From positions 1,984,001 to 2,048,000 of the forward strand of contig JAYXKI010000005.1 in the NCBI GenBank assembly GCA_037892935.1: DNA of 64,000 nucleotides. The letters run 5' to 3'. Made by a program: the position numbers and the translations under genes. Positions 12,084-23,507 of this stretch are shown piece after piece. Source of the stretch: Phlebopus portentosus (taxonomy: Eukaryota > Basidiomycota > Agaricomycetes > Boletales > Boletinellaceae). Numbering within the stretch: position 1 is the first letter of the stretch; every line of letters begins with the position of its first letter. The notes below the pieces were generated by a model. The model had not been told where the DNA came from. It ran no database searches and saw nothing but the letters and a program-made list of their open reading frames with translations.

Positions 12084-14538
12084 ATGGAGAGGGTGCAGTT
12101 TCAACAGGAGCAGGTACTTTCTGCCCCTGACACTCAGATACAGTCGTAACTAATAAGTTTTCTCCCGTAGATGCTCGCTGAGCTGAAAGATCTAGTCCAG
12201 AAAGGTCTATTCACTCAGGTCGGATTCCGTTAGAGATACATCGCTTATCATGACAAACTAACGCACAGCACAGAATGAAATAAGACAAGTAATGAAAAAG
12301 CGGACGGTATTGGAGACCGCTCTCGTCCGCAGGATTCCAAAGAAGAGCGACTTCCTGCGTTATGCTGCATACGAAATGAGCCTCGAAGCACTGCGCAGGA
12401 AGAGGGTCGAGAGACTCAGTGAGTCTTCAGACAGTACCTATTCTCATCTGACCAGGCTGGACTGAGCTCAGTTATGTGTTAGAACTACCGAAGGGACCTC
12501 CAACGATCTCAGACTTCGCTCTCGTCCGAAGACAGTTCCAGATCTTCGAGCGCGCACTGAAGAAATTCAAAGACGACGTTGGTCTGTGGGTACAGTACAT
12601 CCAAGCAGCACAGCGAGCCAAAGCTCGTGCTCTGGTATCCCGAATCTGCGGGCGAGCATTACAATTGCATCCTAACTCTCCTGCCTTGTACATCCTCGCC
12701 GCTTCGCATGAACTCAAACACCTCTCGCATGCCGCAGCGCGTGTTTTGCTCCAGCGTGGTATCAGGTTGAATTCTGAGAATGTTGATCTGTGGCGGGAGT
12801 ACGTGAAGATGGAATTGGGCTTTGTGGAATCGCTACGACGACGGTGGAAAGTATTAGGGCTAACGACGGATACTGGTGAACATGAACATATGGATGGCCT
12901 AGACAAACCAGAACGAGCTGAAGAAAGTGATGAGGCACTGGAAGAAGCGGATAAGAATGATGAACAAGTGCGCGCAGAAATTTTGAACGGCGCAATAGTC
13001 AAGACAGTGATATTTAGCGCGGTAAAAGGTATAGGCAAACAGATATCATTTATTGGATCAGTAGCTCATATCGAATGCTCCTAACAGCAGTACCAACACG
13101 CGATCTCTTTGCCTCACTTCACGGTGTCCTTAGCGCCTATCCCTGTCCGTCTACATTACGCCGGTCACTTCTCGATCATCTGCATTCCCTCCTACACTCT
13201 CGAATACTTTCGACTGAAGGGAGTGATCCTGACTCTTCGAATCCATCAACTAGACTCGATGCAAAAGGTCGCGCGCAATGTGCGAAACTCTATGCTACTC
13301 GATACCTTACTCTCGATTTAGAGGGCGAGTCGCTCGTCGATGCTCTACGGAAGGCTAATGAAGACCTTATGGAGATTGTACGAGAACGAAGGGATGACGA
13401 CGAAATGGCATCTGCCTATGCTCAGTTCGTTACGGAGTGGTTTGAGAAGGAGATTAACGAGCACCTGGTAAGTCTGCTTCACTAGTGCGGATAATCAAAT
13501 ACTAACTTTTTTTTCGAAGAACTTGTATCTCTTGGCGTCTCTCCAGTCCCTCAGCTCATCGGGCCGATCAGCTCCTCTCTACGTAGCCCATCTCCGCCTC
13601 CTTCGCTCATCACACAATCCCAATCCTTTCCCTCCGGCCAAACTCCTCAAGCTCACGAGGAAGTATGTGTCGAGGTGTCCGATGGATGTGGATTTGTGGC
13701 TCCTCCGACTGGAGGTGGAATATGCTCTTGAGAATGAAGAAGACATGGAAGATGCTGACTGGCGAGGTGCCTGGGAAGAAGCTAGAAAGAAGTTTATGTT
13801 AAGGAGCATGCCAGCAGATTCAAGGAGAGATGAAATCTGGATATGGGGTCTTGAACGTCTGAGTGATCGATCCCTTCCAGAGCAGATATCAGGACTCGAG
13901 GTGCGGAGACGTCACATCATTTTCCATCGATGAGCTTGACATCGAGTGTTTGACATATGGTATTTCAGTCACTCCTTGCAGGAACACAAATGGACCCTTT
14001 TAGTTCTCTGTCGGAAAAGCTCCTGATCCGTTACATTCGCCTCTTGCATCGTCGTGCCCAACTAGCCGTTCAAGCAGGTGAACCTGCCTCATACATAAAG
14101 GGTGATCAAGCAAAAGATGTTTCCCGCATAGCTTCAAAATACCTACCAACCGAACGTGTGTGGGAGGCCGCCTTCGATACTTACTCCAACGAAAACCAGG
14201 ACGTCGACCTTCCAGATCAGTCGACCTCTTTATCGGTTGTAGACGAGCAGGAAGAAAGAGGACAGGCCCTTCGAACAATATACGATACTTGGCGACTTAT
14301 CTCTCCTACCGCGCATAGTTCAGCTACCCTGAAGTGGGGTAATTGGTTGGTTCGACATGGAAAGGGAGGCGAGGCTACGCGTGTTATTGCGAATGCTAGG
14401 ACTGTGCTGGCTGTAAACCAGGATGCTGTGGTGCAGTTTGACCAGCGATGGAAGTGTATTGTTGACAGGATTGGAAATGACCAAAATGAGGATGGTCGGG
14501 AGGAAGGTATTGATAGTGATGATGGACTGGTGGACTAG
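12084..14538 (+). CDS. UTP6: U3 snoRNP-associated protein Utp6
   Basis: A subunit of the small-subunit processome, a HAT/TPR-like helical repeat protein needed for 18S rRNA maturation in the nucleolus. The proposed exons are 12084-12113, 12171-12218, 12274-12405, 12467-13028, 13088-13467, 13520-13900 and 13969-14538; together they give 700 aa in one frame. The start reads MERVQFQQEQMLAELKDL. Family landmarks are LFTQNEIRQVMKKRTVLE, FLRYAAYEMSLEALRRKR, QIFERALKKFKDDVGLWVQY, ALQLHPNSPALYILAASHEL and WREYVKMELGFVE. The exon 3/4 junction is uncertain: the best protein join would need a non-canonical splice, whereas the canonical one drops VE and R. The remaining junctions are clean. Confidence 0.9.
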
Positions 14539-16086
14539 TTCTGGACAGTACGTGAAACTCAATTCTTGATGTCTGCATAGGCGCTAAATCTGGGTATGGT
14601 ATGTCTTTGTAGACCATGTCTTGATCTGCAAAAGTAATAGACTTGCAGTTTAGATATAACGATGATTTCACCATTGGTCAAGTAGACCGATGAACTCCCG
14701 TATGAGACGACTCTTCTGTTAACTCTCATCTTGACGACACAAGCTATTTATTGCATGAAAAGGGAGATGTGGCTTTAGCCAATACGTGCGACGTCATCAA
14801 TAATGAACTATTAATAATGATGAGACTCTTCTAGAGTTGCCGCCGCGGGTGAGTGTACATCAGGTCAAATGGCTGATTCTCGGAGATACAGTACTCATCC
14901 TCAAGTCTTCTGCATTCACAGTCTCATTCCAGCTGCTCCACTTCCCTGGATTGGACACTCGCACGTTAAAATCTTTGCTCTTCTACCCGCGTCCTTCTTT
15001 CAGGTCCACATCTTCAGGTCCACTATCACCTGCATCATTCTCAAAGCCAATAGCTTCCAATTCTAGCGTCGACTACGAGAATAAGATCATCTCGACCTGA
15101 AAGTAGTCCAAGATATACAAGGACATCTCGGTTCCTTTGCTCGCTATTTCGCACGACATCATTCGGCCCCTTAAGCAACATTAGCTCATGTCCTCTGTAA
15201 TGAATGATGGACAAGCTCCGAGTTTTCTGAAAAGAGATTTACCCGCACCGAGTCCAAGAGCTACTAGCTCTGCTGCCGGTGTTCCAGGAATATCAATTGT
15301 AGGAGGTCATGAGCTCCTCAAACAGACTTGATCCGGAATCGCCTGGAATCGCGGAAACCAAGGTTTGGACCCGCTGCGCTTTTCAGCAATTTATCATATG
15401 AATATTGTATCGTTATTTATCAGCGTTTCCGTCGCCTACCGGTTCCGTAAAGTGCGTTTCGGCCCCGAGATTGATCTCAGGGAAATAAAAGCGAAGTCTG
15501 TTCATCTTATTTTCTCTCTGGACCTGAAGGACGCTCCCATGCTTGATGGCATAAAGCGGCACTGCGGGGGCGAGCCATCATGAAGTCAAAGGTATCTTTG
15601 GACCAAAGATGAGGAACAATGTCCTATCAGCTCCCATGCACTCATCGGCATCGGTTACCGTCCCAATCCTACAAAGGATGCTTTCCCACCCTCGTGCGTC
15701 CATCACCAGCAACTTATACATAGACGTAGCTTCTGCGTATTGCACCTTGAATACACTGCGAAACCATTTGCACTCATTGGGCCTCTGCAGAAAGCTGGTT
15801 TGAGGAGTCCTTACTGCGAATATTGCCTATACTAGAAGTCCAATGCGAATTGTCGCGGGACCTGAATTTGAGGCACTCGACGATTCGCTGCGACAGCGGA
15901 AGTCCGCGTCTCCTCCTAGCCGAAGATCCTGGATTGAGTACTGCTTCGGTCCCTATGCGCCAATCGCCCTTCCTTAGGGATTGGATATTTGAAGACTCTT
16001 GCCCGGTGCTCCACTAAACTGACCCGAACCAAACCAAAGCACTGCATCAGTTCATCCATCACCTTGTCAGCTATCAGATCTCTACG
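14539..16086. other. Intergenic, no supported gene
   Basis: 1.5 kb of short ORFs in all frames after UTP6. None has a recognisable domain or a convincing splice chain. Confidence 0.45.
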
Positions 16087-16395
16087 ATGAACGCCCTTCA
16101 GCATATCGTCTGCATCTTCCTCGCGCTCTTGTTCTTCATGACTCTTGCTTGCAATGCTGCCGCCGTACCTCAACGTCGAGATATTGGCATCAAAGTATCA
16201 TCCGAGAGCAGTGAAATCAATGGCTCTCGTCAGGGAACGAAAGAGGTATGGCGTAGTCTCCAATGTGCCCTATCACTATTCTAGCTTGCTCATTCTCTCG
16301 ATTTGCATTAGACTGGAGGCTGCGGTGGAACTGGCTCGCCGAATTGCGACCCGAAGCTGAATGGGCTGCCTCTGACCGCTGCAATAGTCATATGA
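16087..16395 (+). CDS. Small secreted protein, unrecognised
   Basis: A start at 16087 gives a strong signal peptide (MNALQHIVCIFLALLFFMTL, then ACNAAAVPQRR). Exon 1 (16087-16245) joins in frame over a 66-bp intron (gtatgg...attag) to exon 2 (16312-16395). Exon 2 adds TGGCGGTGSPNCDPKLNG and ends at a TGA, for 80 aa in total. The mature part is short, with two cysteines in a Gly-rich tail. The family is not known to me. It resembles the many small secreted proteins of agaricomycetes, but the intron and the expression are unproven; a single-exon read-through form would be 65 aa. Confidence 0.45.
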
Positions 16396-17026
16396 TTTGT
16401 TAGGTGCGAACCTCGAAAACTCTTTATGGACGGCCTTCCACTCAATTTACTAATATTAGCAGTCAGTGTAGCTCCCTTCGAGACAGAGTACACGTTAAAA
16501 TGGTTCACAATGTCTCGCTATTGGCGTGCATGAACTTCACCTTCAGTTGACTCTGTGGTTACCTCTGTGAATATCTATATTCTCCACGCACTCGACTTGG
16601 CATTCTGTGCGTATCTTGACTGTATCTCCTAAAATAATGCATGTAGCGTATTAGACGTTTCTCCCTTACTGTAAAGTTATTGATTTTCAGTCACGAGTCT
16701 GAATCGATTTTAGTGCGCGAGTTGGGGTTTATTCAAATGCCACCCAATAAAAATACACGACAAGGATTTCACTATGTGCGAAAGCGGTTGATTCATGCAA
16801 AGCGTAACAAACATAGCAATAGACAATCTAAGAATGACGAGTCCTCATTGGTGGATTTAGAATACTTCTCCGATTCACCCTTCGTCCGATCCGAAGTTTC
16901 CTTCGCCTTCTTGCCCTTCTTCTCCAGTACCAAAAGCAAGCCAGTGACGATCTTCCTTGCCAGGGTTTTGCTTCCTCAGTACGCTCCTGGGTAAAGTTGA
17001 ATAGCCCTTTGACGCGAGGCACTTTC
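16396..17026. other. Relic 3' end of the truncated duplicate
   Basis: From about 16740 to 17026 this segment matches, on the minus strand, the last exon and the 3' flank of the intact copy (18320-18600), with a further 1-nt deletion. The first part has no supported gene. Confidence 0.6.
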
Positions 17027-18067
17027 TTAAGTAGCTGGGGTAAACACAGTCGTGAGTCCATGCGAGTAATATTACAGAGACTTGTTTGACAAACCTCGTC
17101 CTTGTCCGGAATGTTCCTGAATATCTTGCGCCACTTCGGATTCGCTGACTTGTCCTCGGAGTTTCGATGTCTTCTCTTGAATAGACTCACGAACTTTCTT
17201 GATGGAGCCTTCGTCAGGTTTATTCCTAGTTACCAACTCTCGTAACTTCAAACAAGAAAACACGTTAATATGCCAAGAAATAGTGAGGTAACGTCACATT
17301 CATACCTGTTCTCTCGTTTCTTTCAGAGCTTTCTTTCCTTCAAAACCTGCCTTCTGTGCTACGTTCTGTAGCTGCTCGTAGCTGTTTCCCAGCTTCTCCT
17401 TAATTGCCGGATGCCTGTCCAAAGCAGTGCTACCAACTTTACCCCCAAGTTCTTTCATTCTGCGAATAGCGTTCCCGACGATGCTAGAAACGTTCCTTGC
17501 CGTCTCCGCATCTGGACGACCATTTTGCGCTGCCCTAATGACCTCATCTGTCGTCTCCCTCAGGATCAGATCCATCTCGCCCGCATGCGTCTCGTATAAG
17601 TACTCAAGTTCGTTGAATGTATCGTCGATGTAGGACCCTGCACCGGGAATATAAAACGTGTAAGATTTAGCAATACTGCGCAGATTGGAAAGCGCTTGGC
17701 TGGGATTCCTTGCGGTTTCGTTTGCCTTAGTCAAGACCTTATCACGCGTAGATTGTAAATAGCTCTTCATGTCTTTTGTCGTCCGAACAACGTTCTTGAG
17801 ACCGCTGGTGTGGTACCAGGCATAGCCTAACGGAATAATTGTGAGAAAAATGGCGTTGAAAATTAGCAAGCTCTTACCTGCTAAGACAACGGTCAGGCCT
17901 CCCGCCACACCGGCCGCAACATGAGAAGCATCAAACCCCCCGGAAGATGAACCGGAAGGTGACGCGGTTGATTGGCGGCGCACTTGTGCGGACGTTGGCC
18001 AACGCACAATCACGCGTCTGGTTGTAGCAAGAGTATTGGAACGAGCTACAACCGAGCGACGAAGCAT
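17027..18067 (-). pseudogene. Truncated tandem copy of a mitochondrial-type protein
   Basis: A paralogue of the gene at 18427-19637. The exons are 18067-17878, 17826-17306, 17245-17095 and the start of a fourth at 17034. The N-terminus (MLRRSVVARSNTLATTRR) is Arg/Ser-rich without acidic residues, like a mitochondrial presequence, followed by a Gly/Ala segment HVAAGVAGGLTVVLAGYAW that could be a membrane helix, and then long helices (SYLQSTRDKVLTKANETA). Exon 3 is 151 bp against 153 bp in the intact copy. The 2-nt loss changes EEIFRNVPDKDE into QDIQEHSGQGR, and a TAA follows two codons into exon 4, giving 289 aa instead of 342. The lost exon 4 also carries a 1-nt deletion near 16966. It could still encode a shortened protein. 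Confidence 0.75.
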
Positions 18068-18140
18068 GGGGGGCAGGTAGTTATGCGTGAGACGAAGCGG
18101 CAGTGGTCTGTTCGAATGAACGAAAGCGACGGGAATTACA

Positions 18141-18240
18141 TTTATATGGACCACGGAACCATTTTTAGTGACCTCGTTTTTTTTGTCAAGCGTCGGTACG
18201 CGTCATGAAGCGTTTAATATCCGAACGATCACATGATCAT
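18141..18240 (-). promoter_or_regulatory. Duplicated promoter block, copy 1
   Basis: Read on the minus strand, CCATATAAA lies at 18149-18141, about 75 bp before the ATG at 18067. A palindromic TGATCATGTGATCG lies at 18239-18226. The same arrangement precedes copy 2. Conservation between the duplicates in otherwise drifting sequence supports function; the binding factor is unknown. Confidence 0.5.
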
Positions 18241-18426
18241 CTCAACTGTGAGAATTTCGTAATATCGTATGCGTATGTCGTATGTACTGTGCTGTCTGTG
18301 CAGTATTTTCGTGAAGGATCACCGGATAAAAATACACCACAAGGATTTCATTACGTACGAAAGCGGTTGATTCATGCAAAGCGTAACAAGAATAGCAATA
18401 GACGACCAAAGAACGACGTCTTTAGG

Positions 18427-19637
18427 TTACTTCTCCGATCCACGCTTCGCCCGCTCCGAAATTTCCTTCGCCTTCTTGCCCTTCTCCTCCAGCACGGAGA
18501 GTACGTCAGAGACGGTCTCTTTCGCCAGGTCTTTCGCTTCTTCACTATGCTGTTTTGTAATGTCCAATAGCGCTTGGACGTTCGGAGCCTTCTTAAATAG
18601 CTAGAGTAAACGAAGTCGTAAATCCCATGTGAACATCCCTACTAGTGAATTACTTTAGTTTAACGTACCTCGTCCTTGTCCGGAACATTCCTGAAAATCT
18701 CTTCGACAACTCCGGATTCACCAACTTGTTTTCGAAGCGATGATGTCTTCTCTTGTATAGTATCAAGAACTTTCTTGACGGAACCCTCATCGAGTTTGTT
18801 CTTGGATACGAGCTCTTGTACCTTCATATTGTAGAGTACCGTCAAAATGAGAGGATGATGCAAGGGAACGGAATTCTCGTACCTGATCCTTCACTTCTTT
18901 CAGGGCTTTCTTCCCTTCGGAACCTGCCTTCTGTGCTAGATTCTGAAATTGCTCGTAGCTGCTGCCTAGCATCTCTTTGGCTGCTGGATGCATGTCCAAA
19001 GCGGTGCCGCCGACTTTGCCTCCAAGCTGTTTCATTTTGCTAATGGCTTTTCCGACAATGCTAGAAACATTCCTTGCCGTCTCGGCATCCGGACGACCAT
19101 TTTGCGTTGCCCTGATGAGCTCCTCCGACGTTTCCTTTAAGATCGAGTCCATTTCATCCGCATGCTTTTCGTATATGTACTGAAGTTCTTCGAACGTATC
19201 GTCGATGTAGGACCCTGCACCCGGGATGTAAAACGTGTAGGATTTGGCGATGTCACGCAGATTGGAAAGCGCTTGGCTAGGATTCTTTGCGGTTTCGTTT
19301 GCCTTGGTCAAGACCTTATCACGTGTAGACTGTAGATAGCTCTTCATGTCCTTGGACGTTTGAACGACGGTCTTGAGTCCACTCGTGTGGTACCAGGCAT
19401 AGCCTAACGGAATTGTTGTGTGGGAAAAAACACGAATTGAGACTTAAATCTCTTACCTGCTACAGTAACAGTCAAGCCGCCAGCCACGCCGGCCGCAACA
19501 TGAGACGCATCATAGCTCCTGGAAGACGACCCGGAGGAGGACGCGGTCGATTGAAAGCGTGCTTGCGGAAGCCGACGCACGACAACGCGTCTAGTAACGA
19601 AAGCATTAGAACGTGCTGCGACTGAGCGAGGAAGCAT
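18427..19637 (-). CDS. Mitochondrial-type helical protein, intact copy
   Basis: Four exons (19637-19457, 19403-18883, 18821-18669, 18600-18427) with canonical introns give 342 aa. The N-terminus MLPRSVAARSNAFVTRRVVV looks like a mitochondrial targeting sequence. HVAAGVAGGLTVTVAGYAW is a possible membrane segment. The middle part contains SYLQSTRDKVLTKANETA, KSYTFYIPGAGSYIDDTF and NGRPDAETARNVSSIVG. The C-terminal part is a charged coiled-coil-like tail (SVLEEKGKKAKEISERAKR). I do not recognise a named family; it resembles agaricomycete hypothetical proteins. The function is unknown; membrane-associated apolipoprotein-like helices in mitochondria are a guess. It lies head-to-tail with a truncated paralogue. 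Confidence 0.8.
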
Positions 19638-19705
19638 TGCAGGTCAACTATGCCAAAGACGAAGTGGCAGTGGTCTGGTCCAGAGGACGAACGACGAAAA
19701 CCTCG

Positions 19706-19807
19706 TTTTATATGGACCACCGAGCACTTCTAATGACCTCATTTGGTCAAGCCGTCGGTACGCGTCATCTGGAGCGACGCGCATTTCCGCGTACGATCAC
19801 ATGATCA
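19706..19807 (-). promoter_or_regulatory. Duplicated promoter block, copy 2
   Basis: Minus-strand CCATATAAA at about 19714-19706, some 70-77 bp upstream of the ATG at 19637, and the palindromic TGATCATGTGATCG at 19807-19794, both shared with copy 1. GTCGGTACGCGTCAT, on the plus strand between the two elements, is also shared. Confidence 0.5.
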
Positions 19808-20004
19808 CCCCACTGTGAGAATTCCGTTTATTCATAAAGAGGATCGAGGTCGTAAAAACTACTCATATCGAAGACGTGAGATTGAGAGGAGGAATGCTAA
19901 ATTATTAAACTCAATGTACAATAAGGAATGCATGCGTGTGGAAAACCGACATTAGCAACCGAGGAAAAAAATGAATACCGTACTTTTGTCTATCCGTTCA
20001 AAAG

Positions 20005-22541
20005 TTACGAGAGCATGTTGCCCCATTCCACGAGCGGCGGCCCAGGCTCTCTCAAGTGTAAGTGCGGAAGATAGACGCTCATAGGCTGCATTACCGCTTG
20101 AAGAGCTTGAAGTGCCGCGATGATCGTCTTCTGTAAACTCCATACACCGACGGTCTTAACTCGATGATTAAAGTTCGCCTGAGTGACATGATATGCCAAC
20201 GCCTCGTATAGCTAAAAGGAGTCAGATTGAGAGTCGATGTCAAGATTTCTAACTAACCTTCAGTGAGATCTCATTCATCAAACCGGCTGCAAAGATGGTT
20301 AGCTAAAATATAGGAAAATAAGTACCTCGTTTCAACTCACTCTCCCACATCTACCAGGAGCGTGCCTTCTGTTAGCCTCGTCCTCTAAGGAGTGTGAAAC
20401 ACTACGCACTGTCCAGGCTCCATCAAATTCACTGAGTTCTTTTATAACTCTGCATCGGATGGGAACTAAAGTTTTATTCGCACTGAATAGCAAGGTGTAA
20501 GCAAAAAAATCAAATATGTTTCATGATTCTTACTTGATGAACGCGACAATTGGTCGGATCAATGCACTGTTGACGTAAGAAAGGTCCCGACTGAAAATGG
20601 GCACCGAAGCCTTCACGTCTCTGAACCGTAGGTCGATATCGATAGAGACCACCGGTTGCGTGGCCGTACTTTCCACCTCCGCTTCTGCCACATCCTCAGG
20701 CGCAGATATAGCCGGTCTGGCCAGCTCGCGTTGTCCAGGTATACGATCAACGAACCGCGCCGCCTGTGCTGATGCTGCACTTGATATTGCCTCAGCTAGC
20801 TCTCCGAGCAAAGCGTTGATATCTGTTTGCTCGGTATGAGGGAAGCGGATGTCCAGTACGGCGTCAAACTTTCCCGACGTGATCCATGACACTGGTCCTT
20901 CCATGATCGTTGCACGCTTGAGATGGTCGATATTTACCCCATCGATCCGGAACCGAGCCTATAAACAATGAGTGTGACTATTCCTCCCGACCTGTAGACG
21001 AAACATACCATGCGAGCCCATTGCCCGTCTTTCATCTCCTGTTCCATCGTTCGGCCGATACTCTGAGGTTTGTGAAGGCTGAAAAGGCAGTTGTCGTATT
21101 GTCCCACCACACTATCAGCCGATAAGAAATCGTAGAACAGCCATTGCTTTCTGAACGTATTGATGTCCGCACGGAAAATCGAGAAAGTGAATGGTCGGAA
21201 GTCTCCAGGCTGATAGATCGTGACTAGAAGGTCTTCCACCTGCAATGACTCGAGTTCAAAATCTCCAGGACGGGCTGGATGTCGGAAGTCGGCCGGGTTC
21301 AGCGGTTGATCAGGGTCGTAGAATATATGCCGCCGATCTAAATGTGTTATCCATGAGCGACGGATTATTGGAAATTAGTCTATCTCACCTAGGACTCCCC
21401 GTACTCCCTTAACGATGGCATCCTCCACGAGCCCTTTCCCGTCCAACCAACGCCAAAGTGAGAAAGTCACATCAACTGAGTCAATGTTTAGATCGAAAAA
21501 CATGTAATTCGTATCTTCTCCGACCTCGGACAAAGGGGGAGCACGCTCATCGTCTAGTCCATGATATGCGGGATGGTTGTGGATATCATAGAGAGCCGCG
21601 GCCTTATGCCCTGCATTCGGGTCCACTTGCGAAGTATCATTCATGTTCCGCGGGCGTCGCGATATATACACGTTCTTGAAAGCTATACGCGAGTCCTTCC
21701 ATTTGGGCACGATAGCGGATTCAAATATTATGGTTATTCCGGTTTCCGATGTCAAGTAATTGCTTATTGCTCTTGCGACATACTCTGAGAAACGGTCATT
21801 AGCTGTAGTACAAAAACTGGAATACATACGCACCCTGTAGTCGCAGGCTATTTAAAGTCGCGAATACAACAGAAAAGAATGTTGTTCTAAAATTCGGTTT
21901 GAGAGAAAGTCAAAGAAAAAATCGATACGGACTTACGTGCCAATCAAAATCCATGCCGTCTGGCTCATGACGAACCAAGTGACAAACGCAGAGATCTCAT
22001 CGGCATTAAATTTCCGAAATGACTTGATTGTAATCCACTTGAAGCGGATTCTGAGTCTCTGCCAGAAACTCGTTGCGACTTTTAATAGGTCATCTCGAGT
22101 CGGACGCTGTCTAGGGATTGGTGGTAAAGACATAGCAAGGCGATGGAAGAACCGAGAGTAGTTCTCAAGGTGTTGATAGCGACCGTGTTCATCGCCTTTC
22201 GCCACATTCTTCTCTACGGCCTTATGTGCGTTCGTAGATCCTGTCGGTTCTTTGGATTCTCCATTGACTGGTTTTCCTTCCTGAAGCCGAGGCGACGTGT
22301 GATAGAGGCGACTTTTCGGGCGGTTACAGGCTTGCAGCGGAGGGATATGAAGTCTCAAAATGTGGCCATGAGAGGGGAGGGGTCTCGTACGAGGATGGTT
22401 CTCGACTGCATGGATTTCCTGCTTGAAAAAGTTGCGGATAATTATGTAGCGGTTGCAGGCAGCGGCCTCGGAAGAATCAAGAGAGAGGCATGGTACGATT
22501 CGCCGTCGAACAGATGCTCGAATGCATCGTGAAATTTGCAT
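20005..22541 (-). CDS. MDM31: Mitochondrial distribution and morphology protein Mdm31/Mdm32
   Basis: An inner mitochondrial membrane protein of the Mdm31/Mdm32 family, needed in yeast for mitochondrial shape, mtDNA inheritance and lipid homeostasis. The start at 22541 gives a basic presequence (MQISRCIRASVRRRIVPC). Key stretches are HLENYSRFFHRLAMSLP, a membrane helix FVTWFVMSQTAWILIGT running across the first intron into TTFFSVVFATLNSLRLQ, and the signature EYVARAISNYLTSETGITI with FESAIVPKWKDSRIAFKN. Later come FLSADSVVGQYDNCLFSLHK, ARFRIDGVNIDHL and FDAVLDIRFP, then VKTVGVWSLQ and a stop at 20005. There are at least seven short introns; the small exons near 20200-20500 are placed only roughly. 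Whether it is Mdm31 or its paralogue Mdm32 is not decided; many basidiomycetes have one gene. Confidence 0.88.
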
Positions 22542-22796
22542 TCAGCGTCGTGGAATATGTGAGCAGCAGAGGTTATATTAATATTTATTATTTATTCAGA
22601 AAACACGGTGTGTGGAGGTGGAGTTGTGATTTTTCTCGTCACGTGCATTCTAGTCCAAGGCCCACTACCTCGATAAGGTACACTTCCCAGGCCATTACTA
22701 TTGTACTAGCAGGTAGCGCCACGTGTTGTGCTAACACATGGCGTGGTAACGATTCCGGTTCTTCCCGATCACGTGATTTGGATTAGAAGTTGCATT
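22542..22796. other. Promoter-side intergenic of MDM31
   Basis: AT-rich and GT-rich spacer with several CACGTG/CACGTGA-like motifs (near 22640, 22720 and 22771). No gene. Confidence 0.35.
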
Positions 22797-23025
22797 CACA
22801 GCAGGCAAAGGCCAGTTTCGGCAGTGCTGCAATAATGGCCGAAAGTATGCTAAACTTATAATTTTGACAATGCCACAAGTTGTTTTGGCAATTATGCTGA
22901 AACTGGAAATTTCAACATTGATCTTGGCCTTGCTGACCTGACATGATCCTTGATGAAACTACTAATTTCATTTTTACTTTTGGCTGTTATCGCAGCACTG
23001 CCAAAACTGGCCTTTGCCCACTGTG
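22797..23025. mobile_element. MITE with about 45-bp inverted ends
   Basis: The left arm begins CACAGCAGGCAAAGGCCAGT at 22797; the right arm, reverse-complemented from 23025, begins CACAGTGGGCAAAGGCCAGT. The arms stay similar for about 45-50 bp (GGCAGTGCTGC is shared). ATT lies on both outer sides, a possible 3-bp target duplication. There is no coding capacity in the 130-bp centre. It is a non-autonomous miniature inverted-repeat element; the parent family is unknown. Confidence 0.75.
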
Positions 23026-23349
23026 ATTGGTAAACTCTATAGCTCAGTACAGGATTAATAGAGAAGTATGATAAGTGCATTTTACTGAAATAACACAGTG
23101 TCTCTTCAATTATTCATATCATACTTGGAGGAAAATGAAAGTGAAGCAAAGGAACAATGAAAGCTGAGAATTACTGCTTCACTACTGAGATGGATTACCT
23201 CAATTGCATTACTATAAAGAGAAATCTAGAACATAATTTATAGAAGTATATTTTGCTACCTCCTATGATACAGACTTTCAATATTAGAAGATAAAGTAAT
23301 GAAGGAAAGATCTTAGGTTTGAAACGTAATATATTGCAAGCCTACATTA
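23026..23349. other. AT-rich spacer, no gene
   Basis: No ORF of note lies between the MITE and the Tc1-type element. It ends in a TA dinucleotide (23348-23349) at the element boundary. Confidence 0.4.
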
Positions 23350-23505
23350 CAGCTAAATGCATAAGTAATGGCACTCGCCCCAAATTTTGGGGAGATGATG
23401 TATTATGATATCATGTGATAATATAGACTTAGTGAGGAAATTTGCGAGCACGAGACTGAGTGTGTGAGTGAGACGCATCATAAATGTGAAGTGCATATAC
23501 TCTTC
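23350..23505 (+). repeat. Left terminal inverted repeat, 156 bp
   Basis: Pairs with 26316-26471 in inverted orientation. It includes the internal palindrome CCCCAAATTTTGGGG and ATGATATCAT. Confidence 0.92.
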
Positions 23506-23507
23506 AA

